Shown here in pieces: positions 1 to 12,156 of a stretch of DNA of 64,000 nt (its first letter is position 1; each line of letters starts with the position of its first letter). Source of the stretch: Linepithema humile (taxonomy: Eukaryota > Arthropoda > Insecta > Hymenoptera > Formicidae); contig NC_090129.1 in the NCBI RefSeq assembly GCF_040581485.1, positions 26,728,764-26,792,763 of the forward strand. Direction: 5' to 3'. The translations under genes were made by a program, and so were the position numbers. Below the pieces are notes generated by a model. That model saw only the letters and a program-made list of their open reading frames with translations, ran no database searches and was not told the DNA's origin.

Positions 1-345
1 AAAAAACAGCCGAGTTACCGTATTTATGTATTGTTGAAAATTGCAAAATTCGGTACTTCCGGTCCGGTTGAGGTGCAAACAAAATTCAAAGCGATACAAA
101 CCGGTACCAACGATTCTCTTTCGAACCCCGTTGGCCGCGTTTCGATATCTTAAAAAACAGCCGAGTTACCGTATTTACGTATTGTTAAAAATTGCAAAAT
201 TCGGTACTTCCGGTCCGGTTGAGGTGCAAACGAAATTCAAAGCGGTACAAACCGGTACAAACGATTCTTTTTCGAACCCCGTTGGCCGCGTTTCGATATC
301 TTAAAAAATAGCCGATTTACCGTAATTACGTAATGTCTAAAATTT
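1..345. repeat. Tandem satellite, 151-bp unit
   Basis: Two complete copies lie at 1-151 and 152-302, and a third, diverging partial copy starts at 303. The first two are nearly identical, differing at a handful of positions. Each unit runs from an A-rich start to a segment ending in cgatatctt. The array probably continues beyond the left edge. An open frame across it is only a by-product of the repeat. Confidence 0.85.
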
Positions 346-537
346 TTCGATTTTCTCGTTTTTCTCAAAATCCAAATTTGTTAGGAATTTTTTTCAAACG
401 GTACAATGTTCGGTAGATCTAGTACAATATAGTATAGTCGAGAAAAAATCATTTTTCGAAAAGTGTGGGGCTACTCAAAAAATTCAAAAATTTCGATTTT
501 TTAGAAATCCGCGCGTGATTTCGAAAAATTAACTACG

Positions 538-1270
538 GTCACGGACTAAGGAATAGAGGAACGGAGCACAAGCTGTATCGGGGGAGCACGTTTGCGGCGG
601 GGGGGGGGGCCGCCATATTCGTTTAGTAATCACCACACATAGAACTCACTATTTGCGTATGTGTGAGAAATGAAAGTCAGATCCTGCGCACAATAAACAA
701 AATAGGAAATAGAAATAGGAATAATTATTAAATATTAGAAATAAGAAATTGGAATTATTTATTTAAAAAATAAAAAGAATAGAAAAAATTAATGCATGAA
801 TTAAGAAATAAGAATTAGAACTAATTAATATATTTTATTCTCTTGTTAGATGTAAAATAATTTCTCTTTTTAATATTAAATGTTTATTGCTATTTCTAAT
901 ATTTTGTCTACTGTATGCAGAGCCTCAGAGTAATAAAAGTTAAAGTATTTATTTTATAAAAAATGTCAAAAACAGAAAAATAAAATGTCTACTAAAATGT
1001 AAAAACTAAACACATTATAATAAAGTTTCAAAATAAGTTTCAAAATTATAGTACAACAATAATAAAACCGCCTAATCTCTTTACGCTTGTCACTCGTTAT
1101 ATCTAGTGGCACCACTACACGAGTGTAACCATGTCACAGACACAGAATCTCTGTGTGAGAATCGCTACATCAATATGGCGGAAAGCAGTCCCCCCCCCCC
1201 CGCACGCTTGAATTACCATCCCCTCTCGCCTAGACTTTAGACTCGGTCCCTCTATTCCTTAGTCCGTGAC
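538..1270. mobile_element. 733-bp non-autonomous TIR element
   Basis: A perfect 22-bp inverted repeat bounds the element: 538-559 begins gtcacggactaagg and 1249-1270 is its reverse complement. The flanks at 534-537 and 1271-1274 are both tacg, so a 4-bp target-site duplication is likely. A second inverted pair (ccgccatatt near 610, aatatggcgg near 1172) lies inside, each next to a G or C homopolymer. The interior is AT-rich and has no transposase-like frame, so it must be mobilised in trans. I cannot assign the superfamily. Confidence 0.75.
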
Positions 1271-1871
1271 TACGGTACAATTTGGTACAAAACTAGTACA
1301 ATGCAGTACAATTTCGATTATTTTAATTTTATTAAAGTATGGGGCTAACTTCATACACATGTATACGTCAGGTATACGTCAGGCCCATGTATATGACGGA
1401 AATTATAAAAAAAAAATTTTTTTTAAACACATACATATATCATACATAAAATATTTTAAGCACGTAAAATGCTTTGATGCCGACTCATTTGATGCGTGCT
1501 ATTTGTTTTTGTTGCTATGTCGCGCGCACTATCATCTTGTTATCATTCGTACGGAGACATTCGAACAAGATGCAAAGAAAATTCGTGATTATTGTTGCTC
1601 GTATAATAATAATTGTGTTTTCGAAAATGGGTGCCACAGAAGCATCGACAGACAACTAAGAAGAGGAAGAAACTCCGAAATATCGAGCATTGACGGAACA
1701 ACTTTTCGATAAGTAATTTATCATTTATTATTTCAAATAAATATTAAGATGTTTAATTTTCGTAATAAAAATTAAGTAAATCCTGAAATATTTATTGTTC
1801 TTTATTGAAATAATAGATCTGCATGAGAATCGAATAAAAAGAAATCGATTAATAAAGAAAAACTAATTTCC

Positions 1872-1926
<55 letters not shown>

Positions 1927-2368
1927 GCGGTAAATTTATCATAAAAGTTTGTTTCTAACAATTTGATTCATAATTAAATATCTGTAGTATAGTTTACTTT
2001 GTCGATTGAAATCTCAGTTCGTTTTTCATATTTGTTCGCGTGGAAATAATAAAGTAAAAGAACAGTTTCAAATATCATTGTGCAGAGTTCAAGTTTCCCC
2101 CCTCTCTTTTTAATGATAAAGTAAAGCGAGACAAAATGAAGCAGAAATACATGTGTATATTAAAAATTAATTAGATATCAAATGTAAATATATCAATTAT
2201 GCTAATACAGTATAATAGTTGATTGTTTCCACGAAAATACTAGCACAACACGTCAATGATCACTTCCTATCATAATTATTAAGAAACTTCCCTGCCTTGC
2301 CAAGTTTGTACTAACGTTCCGCGCGATAACCTCCGTAATACGTAATATTTTATCACTATGCATAGCAC
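1271..2368. other. AT-rich intergenic with 52-nt A-run
   Basis: The start is rich in gtacaa-like words that also occur before the 538-1270 element, so that element inserted into an older repeat. A pure A-run covers 1874-1925 and could be the tail of an old retroposed insertion, but I see no recognisable element body. An open frame at 1266-1712 has no recognisable protein features. From about 2215 the sequence matches the 7.5-kb relic and is upstream DNA of the OBP gene. Confidence 0.5.
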
Positions 2369-2400
2369 ATAAATATTGTATATCAAAATATTAACGGCAG
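2369..2400 (+). promoter_or_regulatory. TATA box and initiator of the OBP gene
   Basis: ATAAATA lies at 2369-2375, about 30 bp before a gcagtttattg initiator-like word near 2398. This is normal core-promoter spacing and puts transcription start about 80 bp before the ATG. The same pair, with the same spacing, is preserved in the relic at 7853-7890. Confidence 0.55.
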
Positions 2401-2478
2401 TTTATTGCCGGACAAGCCAAGTAGCATCGTCAGTCGGAGTCAACCAGCGAGAAACGTGTAGGAAACAATTTTGAAATC

Positions 2479-4183
2479 ATGAAACGAGCAATATTCATTC
2501 TTTATCTATTTATTGCCCTTGTAAGTATTATATTTCTATAGCGTAAAGAACATATGTATAGCTATAATTAAATTGATATTAAAATTATTAAACAAATATC
2601 AATAAGAAAAGATAAAGCTAAAATACATTTTATAAGAGAAAAATTAAAGTAAATAATAAACTTTTTGTCTCCGTGTAAAGAAAACATCTTTAAAAAAAGT
2701 TTCTATTTTCATTAATCCTACGATATAAAAGCACTGTTCACTAATTTTAATTCAAAATTTCATGAACTTTAATCTTATTTCTTTTAATTTTAATTTCAAT
2801 TCTTTTTCAACAAATTATTATCATCAATTATCTATACTGCTAATAGTTTTTCTATATTTGTTACAGACCACAAGTGTCAATGATGATTTTGCGGAGAGAA
2901 TAGCGGAGGAATTATCAATATCAAAAACAGACATGCAGATTTGTATGAATAAAACAAATGTTGTGCCCGGTAAGTTTACTCGAAATTTGTTATCAACTAT
3001 TAATAATTAATGGCGTACTTAAGATATCAATTATTGAGCATTATAATATTATTTTGATATTCCATACGAATAAATTTATGTACTTTTTATTTAGGAGATC
3101 AAGTTGGTTATAAAATACGAAACCTCGTTTCGTAAAATGTTAACTTACATATCTTATCAACATGAAACTATTCATTTTAACTAATTTCTACTTTCTAGAG
3201 GATTTCATGAAATTGGATCAATTAATGTACGATGATGTGAAGACAGTGGATATCAATAAATCTGTTTTAAAAGTCGGTTGTCTATTTGCTTGCCTACTTC
3301 AGAAAAAAGGAATGGTAATATTTAAATATATTGTAAAAAATAATTTATACATACAGTCCTATGGGAAGTTGCTGAAACTAATTAGCTGTTATTTTTAAAT
3401 GCACATAGGGAGCAAGAAAAATAAAATATCTTCTAACAGAGAACATTTTGCAGTTTTATTTACATACAAACGAAAGACAATATTTTTTTCATTAAATAAA
3501 TGTTTATTAAAAAATGCCAAATATCACTAATTTTAATGGTATATATTTTCAAAGTGCGCACTGTCAGAATTATAACAAAAATTAAGTCGATTTCGAAAAC
3601 TGTAATTGTAATTATAATTTTTGTTGCATAAAGCTTTTTATAGTTTTCAAAAGTAATTTAATTTTTTTGTTATAATTCTGATGGTGAGCGTTTCGAAAAT
3701 ATAAATAATTAAAATTAGCAAAACTTAGCATCTTTTCATAATCGTTTATTTAATGATAAAAATATTTCCAACTTTGTTTTTGTATTTTGATAATAGTTAT
3801 ATTAGCAAATTATTTATTTTTCATAATTATATTATTCATTAATTATATGTTATGTGAATTCCAGCTTTTAGGTCCACATATCAATGTGGAGAAGATAAAG
3901 GAATTTGTGAACACTAGAATGCGCTCACACACAGACAGTGAAGGCATCGCCATAGGCAATCGAATATTGGATAAATGTACCGATCAAGGTTAATACCGAT
4001 TAAAAGACATAAAATTGAGATATTAATTTAAAAAATATACTTATACTGTATAAATATACTGTAATAATTATATTTATTCGTGTACGTAACATTTCAGTTA
4101 AAAGCAAGACTGACGAATGCGAAGTAGCTATTAAGATCCTCCTGTGTGCAGCTACGGAAATAAACCGTTTAAGGAATGTTTGA
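2479..4183 (+). CDS. Odorant-binding protein, Gp-9/OBP3-like, 156 aa
   Basis: Insect OBPs are secreted carriers of small hydrophobic ligands such as odorants and pheromones. Five exons join cleanly: 2479-2520, 2867-2969, 3199-3314, 3865-3988 and 4098-4183. All introns are GT-AG and the phases fit. Residues 1-17 form a hydrophobic signal peptide (MKRAIFILYLFIAL). Six cysteines at residues 40, 76, 80, 125, 136 and 145 give C-X35-C-X3-C-X44-C-X10-C-X8-C. The X3 and X8 spacings are the family signature, and the 35, 10 and 8 gaps match ant Gp-9 as I remember it. Length is normal. Intron 3 carries an inverted-repeat insertion. The exons look intact, so the gene is probably functional. The family call is firm; the subgroup is inference. 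Confidence 0.9.
3481..3768. mobile_element. Palindromic MITE-like insertion in OBP intron 3
   Basis: The left arm (about 3481-3600) and right arm (about 3655-3768) are imperfect inverted copies of each other. Shared words include cagaattataacaaaaa on the left and its complement on the right, as well as cattaaataaa at the outer ends. The element lies wholly inside the third OBP intron, between donor 3315 and acceptor 3864, so it should be spliced out. No coding capacity. Confidence 0.6.
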
Positions 4184-4348
4184 AAAAGTATAATAAGATA
4201 GAATATTAAAATATTATACTAGATTTTAGCAATAATTTAATGGATATAAAATATTGAATTTAAGCAATGTATGCGCTTTTAAGGAGTTAAAATCAATTTT
4301 TTCTTGATACAAGTGCAATTATTATCTTCTTGTAATATTTTATCAATT

Positions 4349-4354
4349 AATAAA
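4349..4354 (+). terminator. Poly(A) signal of the OBP gene
   Basis: AATAAA lies about 165 bp after the OBP stop codon, the first canonical hexamer downstream. Confidence 0.55.
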
Positions 4355-6146
4355 AGAAATTTCACCAAAAGAAAAAAAAAACAATATCAAATTTTGTAAA
4401 ATAAAATAAATCTTCTTAAACCACAGGATAACTATTCATTATAATTCGCTATCAATGCTATATCAAGTTTATTTTTTAGACCTAGATAATTTATAGAACT
4501 AAGATGGTAACTATCGGAAGCACGACAATTATTCTAATCGAGGAGAGAGGAAGGGACGGAAAGAGGGGAGAAAGGTGAGGGAAGAAAAGCTAGGCAAATC
4601 GTAGATGCAAATATTTGCAAGTACTTCGCGATCGGTAGTCTCTGCGGGTTAAAGTTTCACGACATAAAGAAAATTAGAAAGTCAAATATACATAGATCGA
4701 TCTTTCATTGTGCATAAAAAATTTTCCTAATAATACAATATATTATACTTATTACAATAACAAAATATTATAAGTATTCCAAATTTGAAATTTTGATTCC
4801 AAATTTTGATTTAAAAATATAAAATATATGATAAAAATGTAAAAATAACATTTTTCAAACATAAAAATGTATAAATTTATTGCATTTAAATAATATTTTA
4901 TAATTCCTGCCAAAATAATGCTACGTCTATCGAATAAATATTACTTAATCTATATGAAATCATCGATAATTCCTTAAATAAACGAACCGCGAATTGCTGA
5001 GGGTTTCGAGAACAGGGATCGACTTTAATGATGAGTAACAAGGGGGCGAGGGGATTGCCGAAGTCGCGGTTAATATAATTCGCGGTGCACCGCCCCCGAA
5101 ATGATGACCGGAAAGGGGGATGCCAGGGAGATTCCACGTTGAAATTAGCATCGCTCGGATTCCGATCTGTGAATGTCCTAAGTTATGGTCGAACAAGAGG
5201 ACGACTCTGCATGCTTCGCCTATGATCTCTCGCAGTGAATGTGCACGCACATTCAAACTCTGAGGTGGTGGGTAATTCCCTGAGCTTATAGTTCGAGACG
5301 CTATTAAGCTTGCTTTCAACCATCTATAATTCGTGAATAAATTTCTATCTATAATTTTAAAGAAGTAACTTACTTTAGAGCTTTGAAAAATTCTTCTTTG
5401 ATCAATCTTTTTTGCATTTTCCGAGTGTGTATTTTAATTTGTTTCTAAGTCGATGATGCGCAGGCAGATTACATCTGCATTGATTTTGACCGTGTTTTTC
5501 TATCTTTTTAGTCGACTCTATCTAGAACGTGCAGATATATGTAAAGTATTTATTTGTTTTATCGTTTCTTTTTTTATTGTTAATTACAATACTTCTTTCG
5601 ATGAATATTTGAAAAAATATTCATCTTAGAATCAATATTTAATAACGCAAGTGTACGATTTGATAACATTAATGTAATGCACGGTATACTATCAAAGTTT
5701 CGAATTCCTATACTTGAAGGAATTTTCGTATAGCGCGCATCAGAAGGAATGCACGAAGTTGTGTGCGAATGAAAACTGCCACGAAATCTCCATTGAAATT
5801 TCTACCATCGCAATTTGGCCATGCAAATAGTGGTTGAAAATATTCCATGTGCAATACAATGCTAAAGGCACTTATTTGCGACGCAAGCAATGCGTCGAAA
5901 TATATATATTTTACATATGTACATATTACGTGTAATGTGTGTATATATAATATTGTAATAAAAACAGTACATTTAACTTCATCTTTTAAAATACAATTGA
6001 ATCGCCGACAAACTTGACGATCATATTTCAGCTTTCATATTTCGTATTTCACAATTTCAGTAAAAAAACGACTTCGGACATCCTGTATTCCTGAAATTGC
6101 GTGTTCAATTTGTAAGGCATGTATATGCACAAAACGGATAAGTACG

Positions 6147-6189
<43 letters not shown>

Positions 6190-7489
6190 CGTGCGTGCGT
6201 GTGTGTGTGTGTGTGTGTGTGAGATAGATAAGACTTATTTCCAATATACACACACACACACACACACACACAGAGATGTACATAGATACTTGTATGCGAC
6301 GCGAAAACGAAAATCTAATAGACTTAACTTCCATAAAGACGCTATACACTCTCTGGACCTCGGGATCACTTTGAAAACTCTCTCGCGACGATGCAGCGTA
6401 TAGTGCGAAATTTTCCCCATAATAATTTGCCGGGAGCGTCCGTTACGAGCGATCGTAAAATTAAGAGGAGGAGGACGTTAACGTTTACTCCTCGCAACCC
6501 ACCCTTACACAGAAATTTCGGCAGGATGCAGCCAACGCTTTATTTATGGACTCGCTTTATGGCAAGTACTTGCCGTTCATGGATCATGTTTATACTCGCT
6601 TGATAAAGTACGCGATAAGAGAACGGAAATAAAAATCATTCATCATTTTATTGTTAATATTTTAAACTTTAAAATATTCTAGAAAAAAAGTAATATAATT
6701 TATAAATATATATATAATAAATGTGTAAAGATCTGATTAATTATTATAGTATATGCTCATTCAAACAAAACAAGTCTCATTCATCTTGATAATATTAAGT
6801 AATGTACTTCAAAACAATATATACTTCGTAATCGTGTAAAATCGTATCAAATATAGCTCTGTCCGACACAAGCTAAATGAAACGAAGCACGGATGTACAC
6901 GAGTGAGTTACCGTGAAGCGACCATAGGGATGGGAGGTCCATGCCCTGTCTGTGTCTCTCTGAATCGATTTTAGGCGCGTGGACCACCATAGGCGTACGC
7001 TTAGCGTCGAGAGAAGAGACAAGCGGAGAGAGAAACAGTCGTTTCTCGTTAAACAGCTCTCATAAAGGCAATTGCTTCCTTTCCCTTATTTTGTTCATTG
7101 AAAATACTGCCATAAAAGTTTAAGTATTTAACATTATTGTGACAATGTGAGTACGTGAGTTTTTGTGTATTTATTTTTCGAGAAAATTGCAATAAGTTAT
7201 TAAATTTACATATTATTTCTACTAAGAAATTCGCAGTTTCACTTAAATTGACCTTTCTCTCTTTTTAAGTCCAAACAACATTAAAATACAGATAGATTTC
7301 GATAAAAACACATGTTTGTATGGACAAACTTCGAGGAACGCTCCATTTTTCATGTTTCAAAGATTACTGTAACACATCGACAGAGTTAAAATTATCTTTG
7401 AGGAAATGCGCAGAAACGCAAAAATATTAAAAACAGCGTAGAATCCAACGTCAATTTGTTATTACATTAATTACAGTTTAATAGTCACG
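4355..7489. other. Intergenic DNA with three GC-richer islands
   Basis: No supported gene. GC-richer patches at about 4980-5310, 5700-5890 and 6300-6605 stand out from the AT-rich background. Open frames in them, on both strands, resemble no family and lack convincing splice context. They may be regulatory or conserved non-coding sequence. A microsatellite lies at 6148-6272. Confidence 0.4.
6148..6272. repeat. (GT)n and (CA)n microsatellites
   Basis: A GT/GC run covers 6148-6221 and an inverted CA run covers 6248-6272, separated by 26 bp, so the pair can fold back on itself. Cysteine/valine and threonine/histidine frames across it are repeat artefacts. Confidence 0.9.
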
Positions 7490-8015
7490 AGGAATTTTCC
7501 GAAAATACAAGCACAGTATACTACCACAACTACTGCAAAGATTTTTACTTCAGCAAGTTTATGTATGACCCGCGCGATAACCTGCACAATACGCGCACAA
7601 GCCTTATAATTTATCATTGTGTATTGCATATTGTAGGAGGCGATTTTAGTTAGTTACGGATGAAATAGGAGAAAACGGATCGAAATAAGTGGCGTTAGAG
7701 CGCTTGTTGTTAAGTTGATGCGTGCGTGGTAGGTGTTAGGAGAGAAATGGGAAAGACGCGTGCGTAGCAAAGTGTATCTCTTCTAATATATCTTTACTTG
7801 TTCGTTAATCACGGTCTCGAGTAATTTATCCCTCACACAAGCAATCCTACGATATAAATACCGTATATCAACATATCGACACAGTTCATTGCCACGAATG
7901 AGCGAATTGACATCGCTAATCAAAGCCGACTATCGAAAAACAAGAGTAGAGAACAATTCCGAGATTATGGAGCGAACAATATTCGTGGAGTATTCGTTAG
8001 GTATTTCTACAGTGT
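7490..8015 (+). pseudogene. Relic of an OBP duplicate: promoter and exon 1
   Basis: This segment aligns with the region upstream of, and including, exon 1 of the intact OBP gene at 2215-2520. Shared landmarks, in order, are a cgcgcgataacctgc word (7571), a TATA box (7853-7860), the cagttcattgcc initiator (7882), and an ATG at 7969-7990 followed by ERTIF where the intact gene has KRAIF, with gtatt near the donor position. The hydrophobic stretch is damaged (FVEYSL instead of FILYLF), so signal-peptide function is doubtful. I find no exons 2-5 in the next 4 kb. It is best read as a decayed tandem duplicate. Alternatively, it could be a transcribed promoter fragment reused by a neighbour. Confidence 0.6.
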
Positions 8016-8150
8016 AAAATATAACTATATATGTAACTGCAAGTAAATGAAGGATACCAAAATTATCCTCAGTATCATTATCCAAAATTAGCCGTCAGTA
8101 TTACGGTGAATTTGTGGCGCTGGCACAGCCATTTATGACGATTTCGTGTG

Positions 8151-8212
8151 TGGCCCCGACTAATTCGCCAGTATCACGCCCGAGTTGGTGACTGACAAGC
8201 TAGTCGGGGCCA
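8151..8212. repeat. GC-rich hairpin with 12-bp perfect stem
   Basis: tggccccgacta at 8151-8162 pairs perfectly with tagtcggggcca at 8201-8212 around a 38-nt loop. The surrounding 130 bp (about 8105-8240) are much more GC-rich than the neighbours. It could be a fragment of a repeat or a structured RNA; no family is recognised. Confidence 0.5.
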
Positions 8213-9271
8213 TAATAAGGCCCAGAGTGAATTTCTACCAGGGAAGATATGTCAAGAAGACGCGGATATTCCCACGTGCAAAAAGATAAAAATCAAATAT
8301 ATAACAAAAAAATTGATCCAGGAAATTTAAACAACTCATTTACTCATTGCAATTATCATTATATCTCATTATAAATTATAAATTGTAAATTAACATTAAT
8401 TTATGATTAATTACTATACAATTTTATCCATGATTTCGTGATTTTATCTGAGATTTATTAACTAAAAATCAACGGCTAGAATTTTTCAGAAATATGACTT
8501 TTTAAGTTCAATTTCTAATGTTATTACAATTTCTTATTTTATTATTAAAATATGCTAATATGATATATATATATTTTTTTTATATATATATTTAATTGTA
8601 GATTTGTAGAAGAAAAATAATACATAGAATAATTTGTAGAAGAAAATAAATCAATAATACGAACGAATAATAGTCAAAGTTTTTATCTTTTTTTTTAAAT
8701 AAAGGATTTTAAAGTAGAAAATATTTTTCCCTCCAAGATTCATTATTCAAAAATGTATCTACAAATAAAACAAGTTCAAGACAAACGCGAAAAATTAGAA
8801 ATAAAAAAAATTAAAAGCAAAGACCAAATATTGAGAGATAAAGAATGTTAAATATATAGGAAATATAAAGAATATGCAATAAAAATATATTACATATAAG
8901 CAAAATATTTTAACTAACAATCGAATACTGTATAATCTGTGCGTCAAAAAATATCTTGTCGTTCGCTTATCTGTTCTCCATGAATCAACGAGAAACACAC
9001 TTGTATGCATATCGTAGTTATCACGTTAGTGTATGTATTATACGTTCCCTCTGATAACACTTTCGTCAGTGTTATGCGTTTACGAATTATTATCTCTTAT
9101 TTCCATGTTTTCGGTGATCTTACGAGAAAAAAAAGCACGGGACAGACTTTGTTTCTTACTGCAAACGTAATGGACTGCATAATAAATATTGCCATACTTA
9201 CAATTAGGTATAAGATATAGAGATTTCAAACTAAATTTATATATATCATTTATATACAGAATGTCCCAGAC

Positions 9272-9955
9272 GTATCACGTCACTCGCGGTAAGAACGGTT
9301 TAGTTAATAAAAAGCAGCTAAAACTGCTAGGTGCGTAAACCGATAAAATTAAGAATAAAAGCACAAATGACGAATGGCGTTATATATATATATATATACG
9401 GCAGCTTGAAGTACTCTGTTGAAAGATCACTTGAAAACTATTTCCTAAAATAACTCATTCTTACGATTCTTGACATAATATTAAAAAAAGATTTTTCATA
9501 TATTTTGTATATATACAATACTTTTATATATACTACACACACCGTATCACAATTGTATCATATTCGTTAATAGCAGATTCCTCAGATCATTAAGAGATCA
9601 AAATGTCAAAAACTCAGGCATGTTGCATATTGATTTTTATATCCTTACCATATGAGAAACCTTAGAAATCCGCTATTAACGGATAATATGTGATACGGTT
9701 GTAAATGTATAGTATAATAAAAAACAAATTAATAAATCATTCTTTTTTAATATTATATCAAGAATTGTAAAAATAAATTATTTTAGGAAATAAGCTTCAA
9801 AGAGATCTTTCAACAAGGTGTTTCAAGCCGTCGTATATATAACGCCATTTGCTTTCATTACTGCAGTTTATCGGTTTACGATACCTAGCTATTACACACC
9901 CAGCAGTTTTAGCTGCTTTATTAACGAAACCGCTCTTGCACGCGTGAATTGATAC
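9272..9955. repeat. 680-bp imperfect palindrome (inverted duplication)
   Basis: About 330 bp at 9272-9605 are inverted at 9625-9955. Matching landmarks include gcagctaaaactgct (9314 against 9903), a tggcgttatata block (9373 against 9840), gttgaaagatc (9419 against 9810), cctaaaataa (9446 against 9779) and gttaatagc near the centre. The arms have diverged by substitutions and indels. The right arm carries a 76-codon minus-strand open frame (9797-10027) of ordinary composition but unknown family. It may be a long-TIR element or an inverted duplication of a short gene fragment. Confidence 0.65.
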
Positions 9956-11218
9956 AAATGTTTGTGCCCAATTAAGTTCTTGAAATTGCCGACAGAAACA
10001 AATTTTTAAAAATTGCTGGGCTTTCAAGGATTATGCCGCAATACATGCACAACGCAGACTTGCATTATTGCAATCATTTCATTAGATAGTTATAATTTTA
10101 TTTTAGAATCATACAGTAACATCTTTGTGACGTCGTCACGTTGTCTTATCTCTGGTTACGCGTTTGATAACAACGAAATATTTGTATAGTCTAGTGTAGT
10201 GTCAACGACTCAGGTAGGTCGGAGATAATTTTATCTTATCCAGATGAGTCTACCGGTATTGATTTTTCGTTCGGCAATCGATTTTAAATATTCAGTAATT
10301 ATGTAATAAATAATATAATAAAAATTATACAGAGTAAATTATTAAAGGTAAACGAAAAATTAAAAATTTTTTAATAATTAATTTTTATTTTTATTGAAAA
10401 TTCAATACTTAAATTCAACGATCATGGTTAGATAACAATTATAAAATCAATCACGCTATTTTATAATAACAATTATACTACCTTTCCAATTAGATAATTA
10501 AATTTTCATCTATATTTCGAGAGATAATCTTCTATTCTTCTAATTGAATTATTAGTTTTTTATTCTTTATTTCTATAAAATTTTAGTTAATGATGATTGA
10601 TTGGCATAGAAAAACCAACTTTCAATATTGTTAAAGAATTCAATCTAACTGGTGATTTGTGTGCACACTTTGCACAGTGGTTAACCCTGTACTTATACGG
10701 TGAAGTCGCAAAATGTCATGAATATATGAAAAGCTATATCTCATTTTCATCCTTTTCTTTCGTCACGTGATGCCTACGTTTTCTCGCGGACAAATGTTCA
10801 ATCACCTAAACATGCCAAATGCGTGCGACTCGCGCGTAGGTTTAATGTTTTTACGGCACCTACGCGAGCAGAAACGAGTTCTTTGTGAATGCCGGACCGT
10901 TCACTTTTGCAATATTAACTCCCGTCTACCGATACTGTTAATTGAGGCTTACTCGCGTCGATGATACGCGCGACTATAATTCAAACTTCCAAGAAAATAG
11001 CCATAATGCGTAATAGATATAATAAGCTCATTGTTGATTAAACACGAGTCAAGTAAACGTGCTCTATTATAGAGCATCGATCGATCACCACCAGGAAGCA
11101 TAGTTAATTATCTGCGACACCTGCACTAACAAGTACCTGCTATTGCAAGGTATTAACCATTCTTTTCATAAATTGCTTATAACTCGACAATTATTAATTG
11201 TCTAAACAATGTTATTAC

Positions 11219-11264
<46 letters not shown>

Positions 11265-12156
11265 CGCGCGCGTGTGTGTGTGTGTGTATTGTGTAAATTA
11301 AGAATTGTCATTTTTAATTAAAATTTTTAAATCAAATTTTATTGTACTTTCTTATATATAATATTTTAATTTGAGCTCTTAAAAGAATTTATACGCTTAA
11401 TTCTATTTAGTTTTAGTATTTTTTATCATGTTACAAATATTTTTAATTCTACTTCAAATTTTAATCAATTTACTATTAATCTTAATAGTCTTAAAAATGT
11501 AACTTTTTAAAAACAAATATATATTACTGTATATTTATTTTTTATACACATAAATAATTAATTCTATTATGTATTTCCATGTGTATGTAAACTGATAACT
11601 CGATTACTACAGCTGCAATTGAATACGAATACGCATAAGAAAATAGGCAGAAAATAGTTCGTGGAAGCTGTGTGCCGCGGCAGCTGATTCACTTCTTGGA
11701 AACTTCCGTATCTCGGAAGAGAATGTCACAAAAACACAACCAGTTCTCCTACGGAGACCGCAGAGGCGTTTTGATTGCTTATTATTTCGAAAATTTCACT
11801 CAATCCAAGTTACTCGTTTTAATTCGCGCGATAAAAAAGTTAAATTTTACTGAATATTTTTACTGCTATTATTAAACACTTCGATCTAAAATTGATTTCC
11901 CTTCATTTATCTCGATGTAAATTTAAGATGATGTGACTCAAATTTCATATGAAATATTTCAATTTAGTAAAACAAATTCTCTTTCGAATCGTTCTAGTTA
12001 AAACTTCTTCATGACATTATATCAACTTTAACCGCAATATTATAATTGCAAATATTCGAATTTAATACAGTTTTTCAGGTTCCAATATTTGTCATTTGGC
12101 ATTCGCTGCTCGATTCTGGCTGCAGACATGCTTACGAAAAATGATATCGTACTCAC
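9956..12156. other. AT-rich intergenic, no gene seen
   Basis: It contains a GT/GC microsatellite at 11221-11287 and a slightly GC-richer patch at 10740-10970. Short open frames in both places have no recognisable features. Confidence 0.4.

Noticed and set aside
41..304. 87-codon plus-strand open frame
   Set aside because: It spans two satellite units and its protein repeats with the 151-bp period.
4898..5319. Minus-strand frames of 79 and 119 codons
   Set aside because: No recognisable domain, no splice context, and overlapping frames of similar quality; more likely a GC-rich non-coding patch.
6035..6403. Open frames rich in Cys/Val or Thr/His
   Set aside because: Products of the GT/CA microsatellite.
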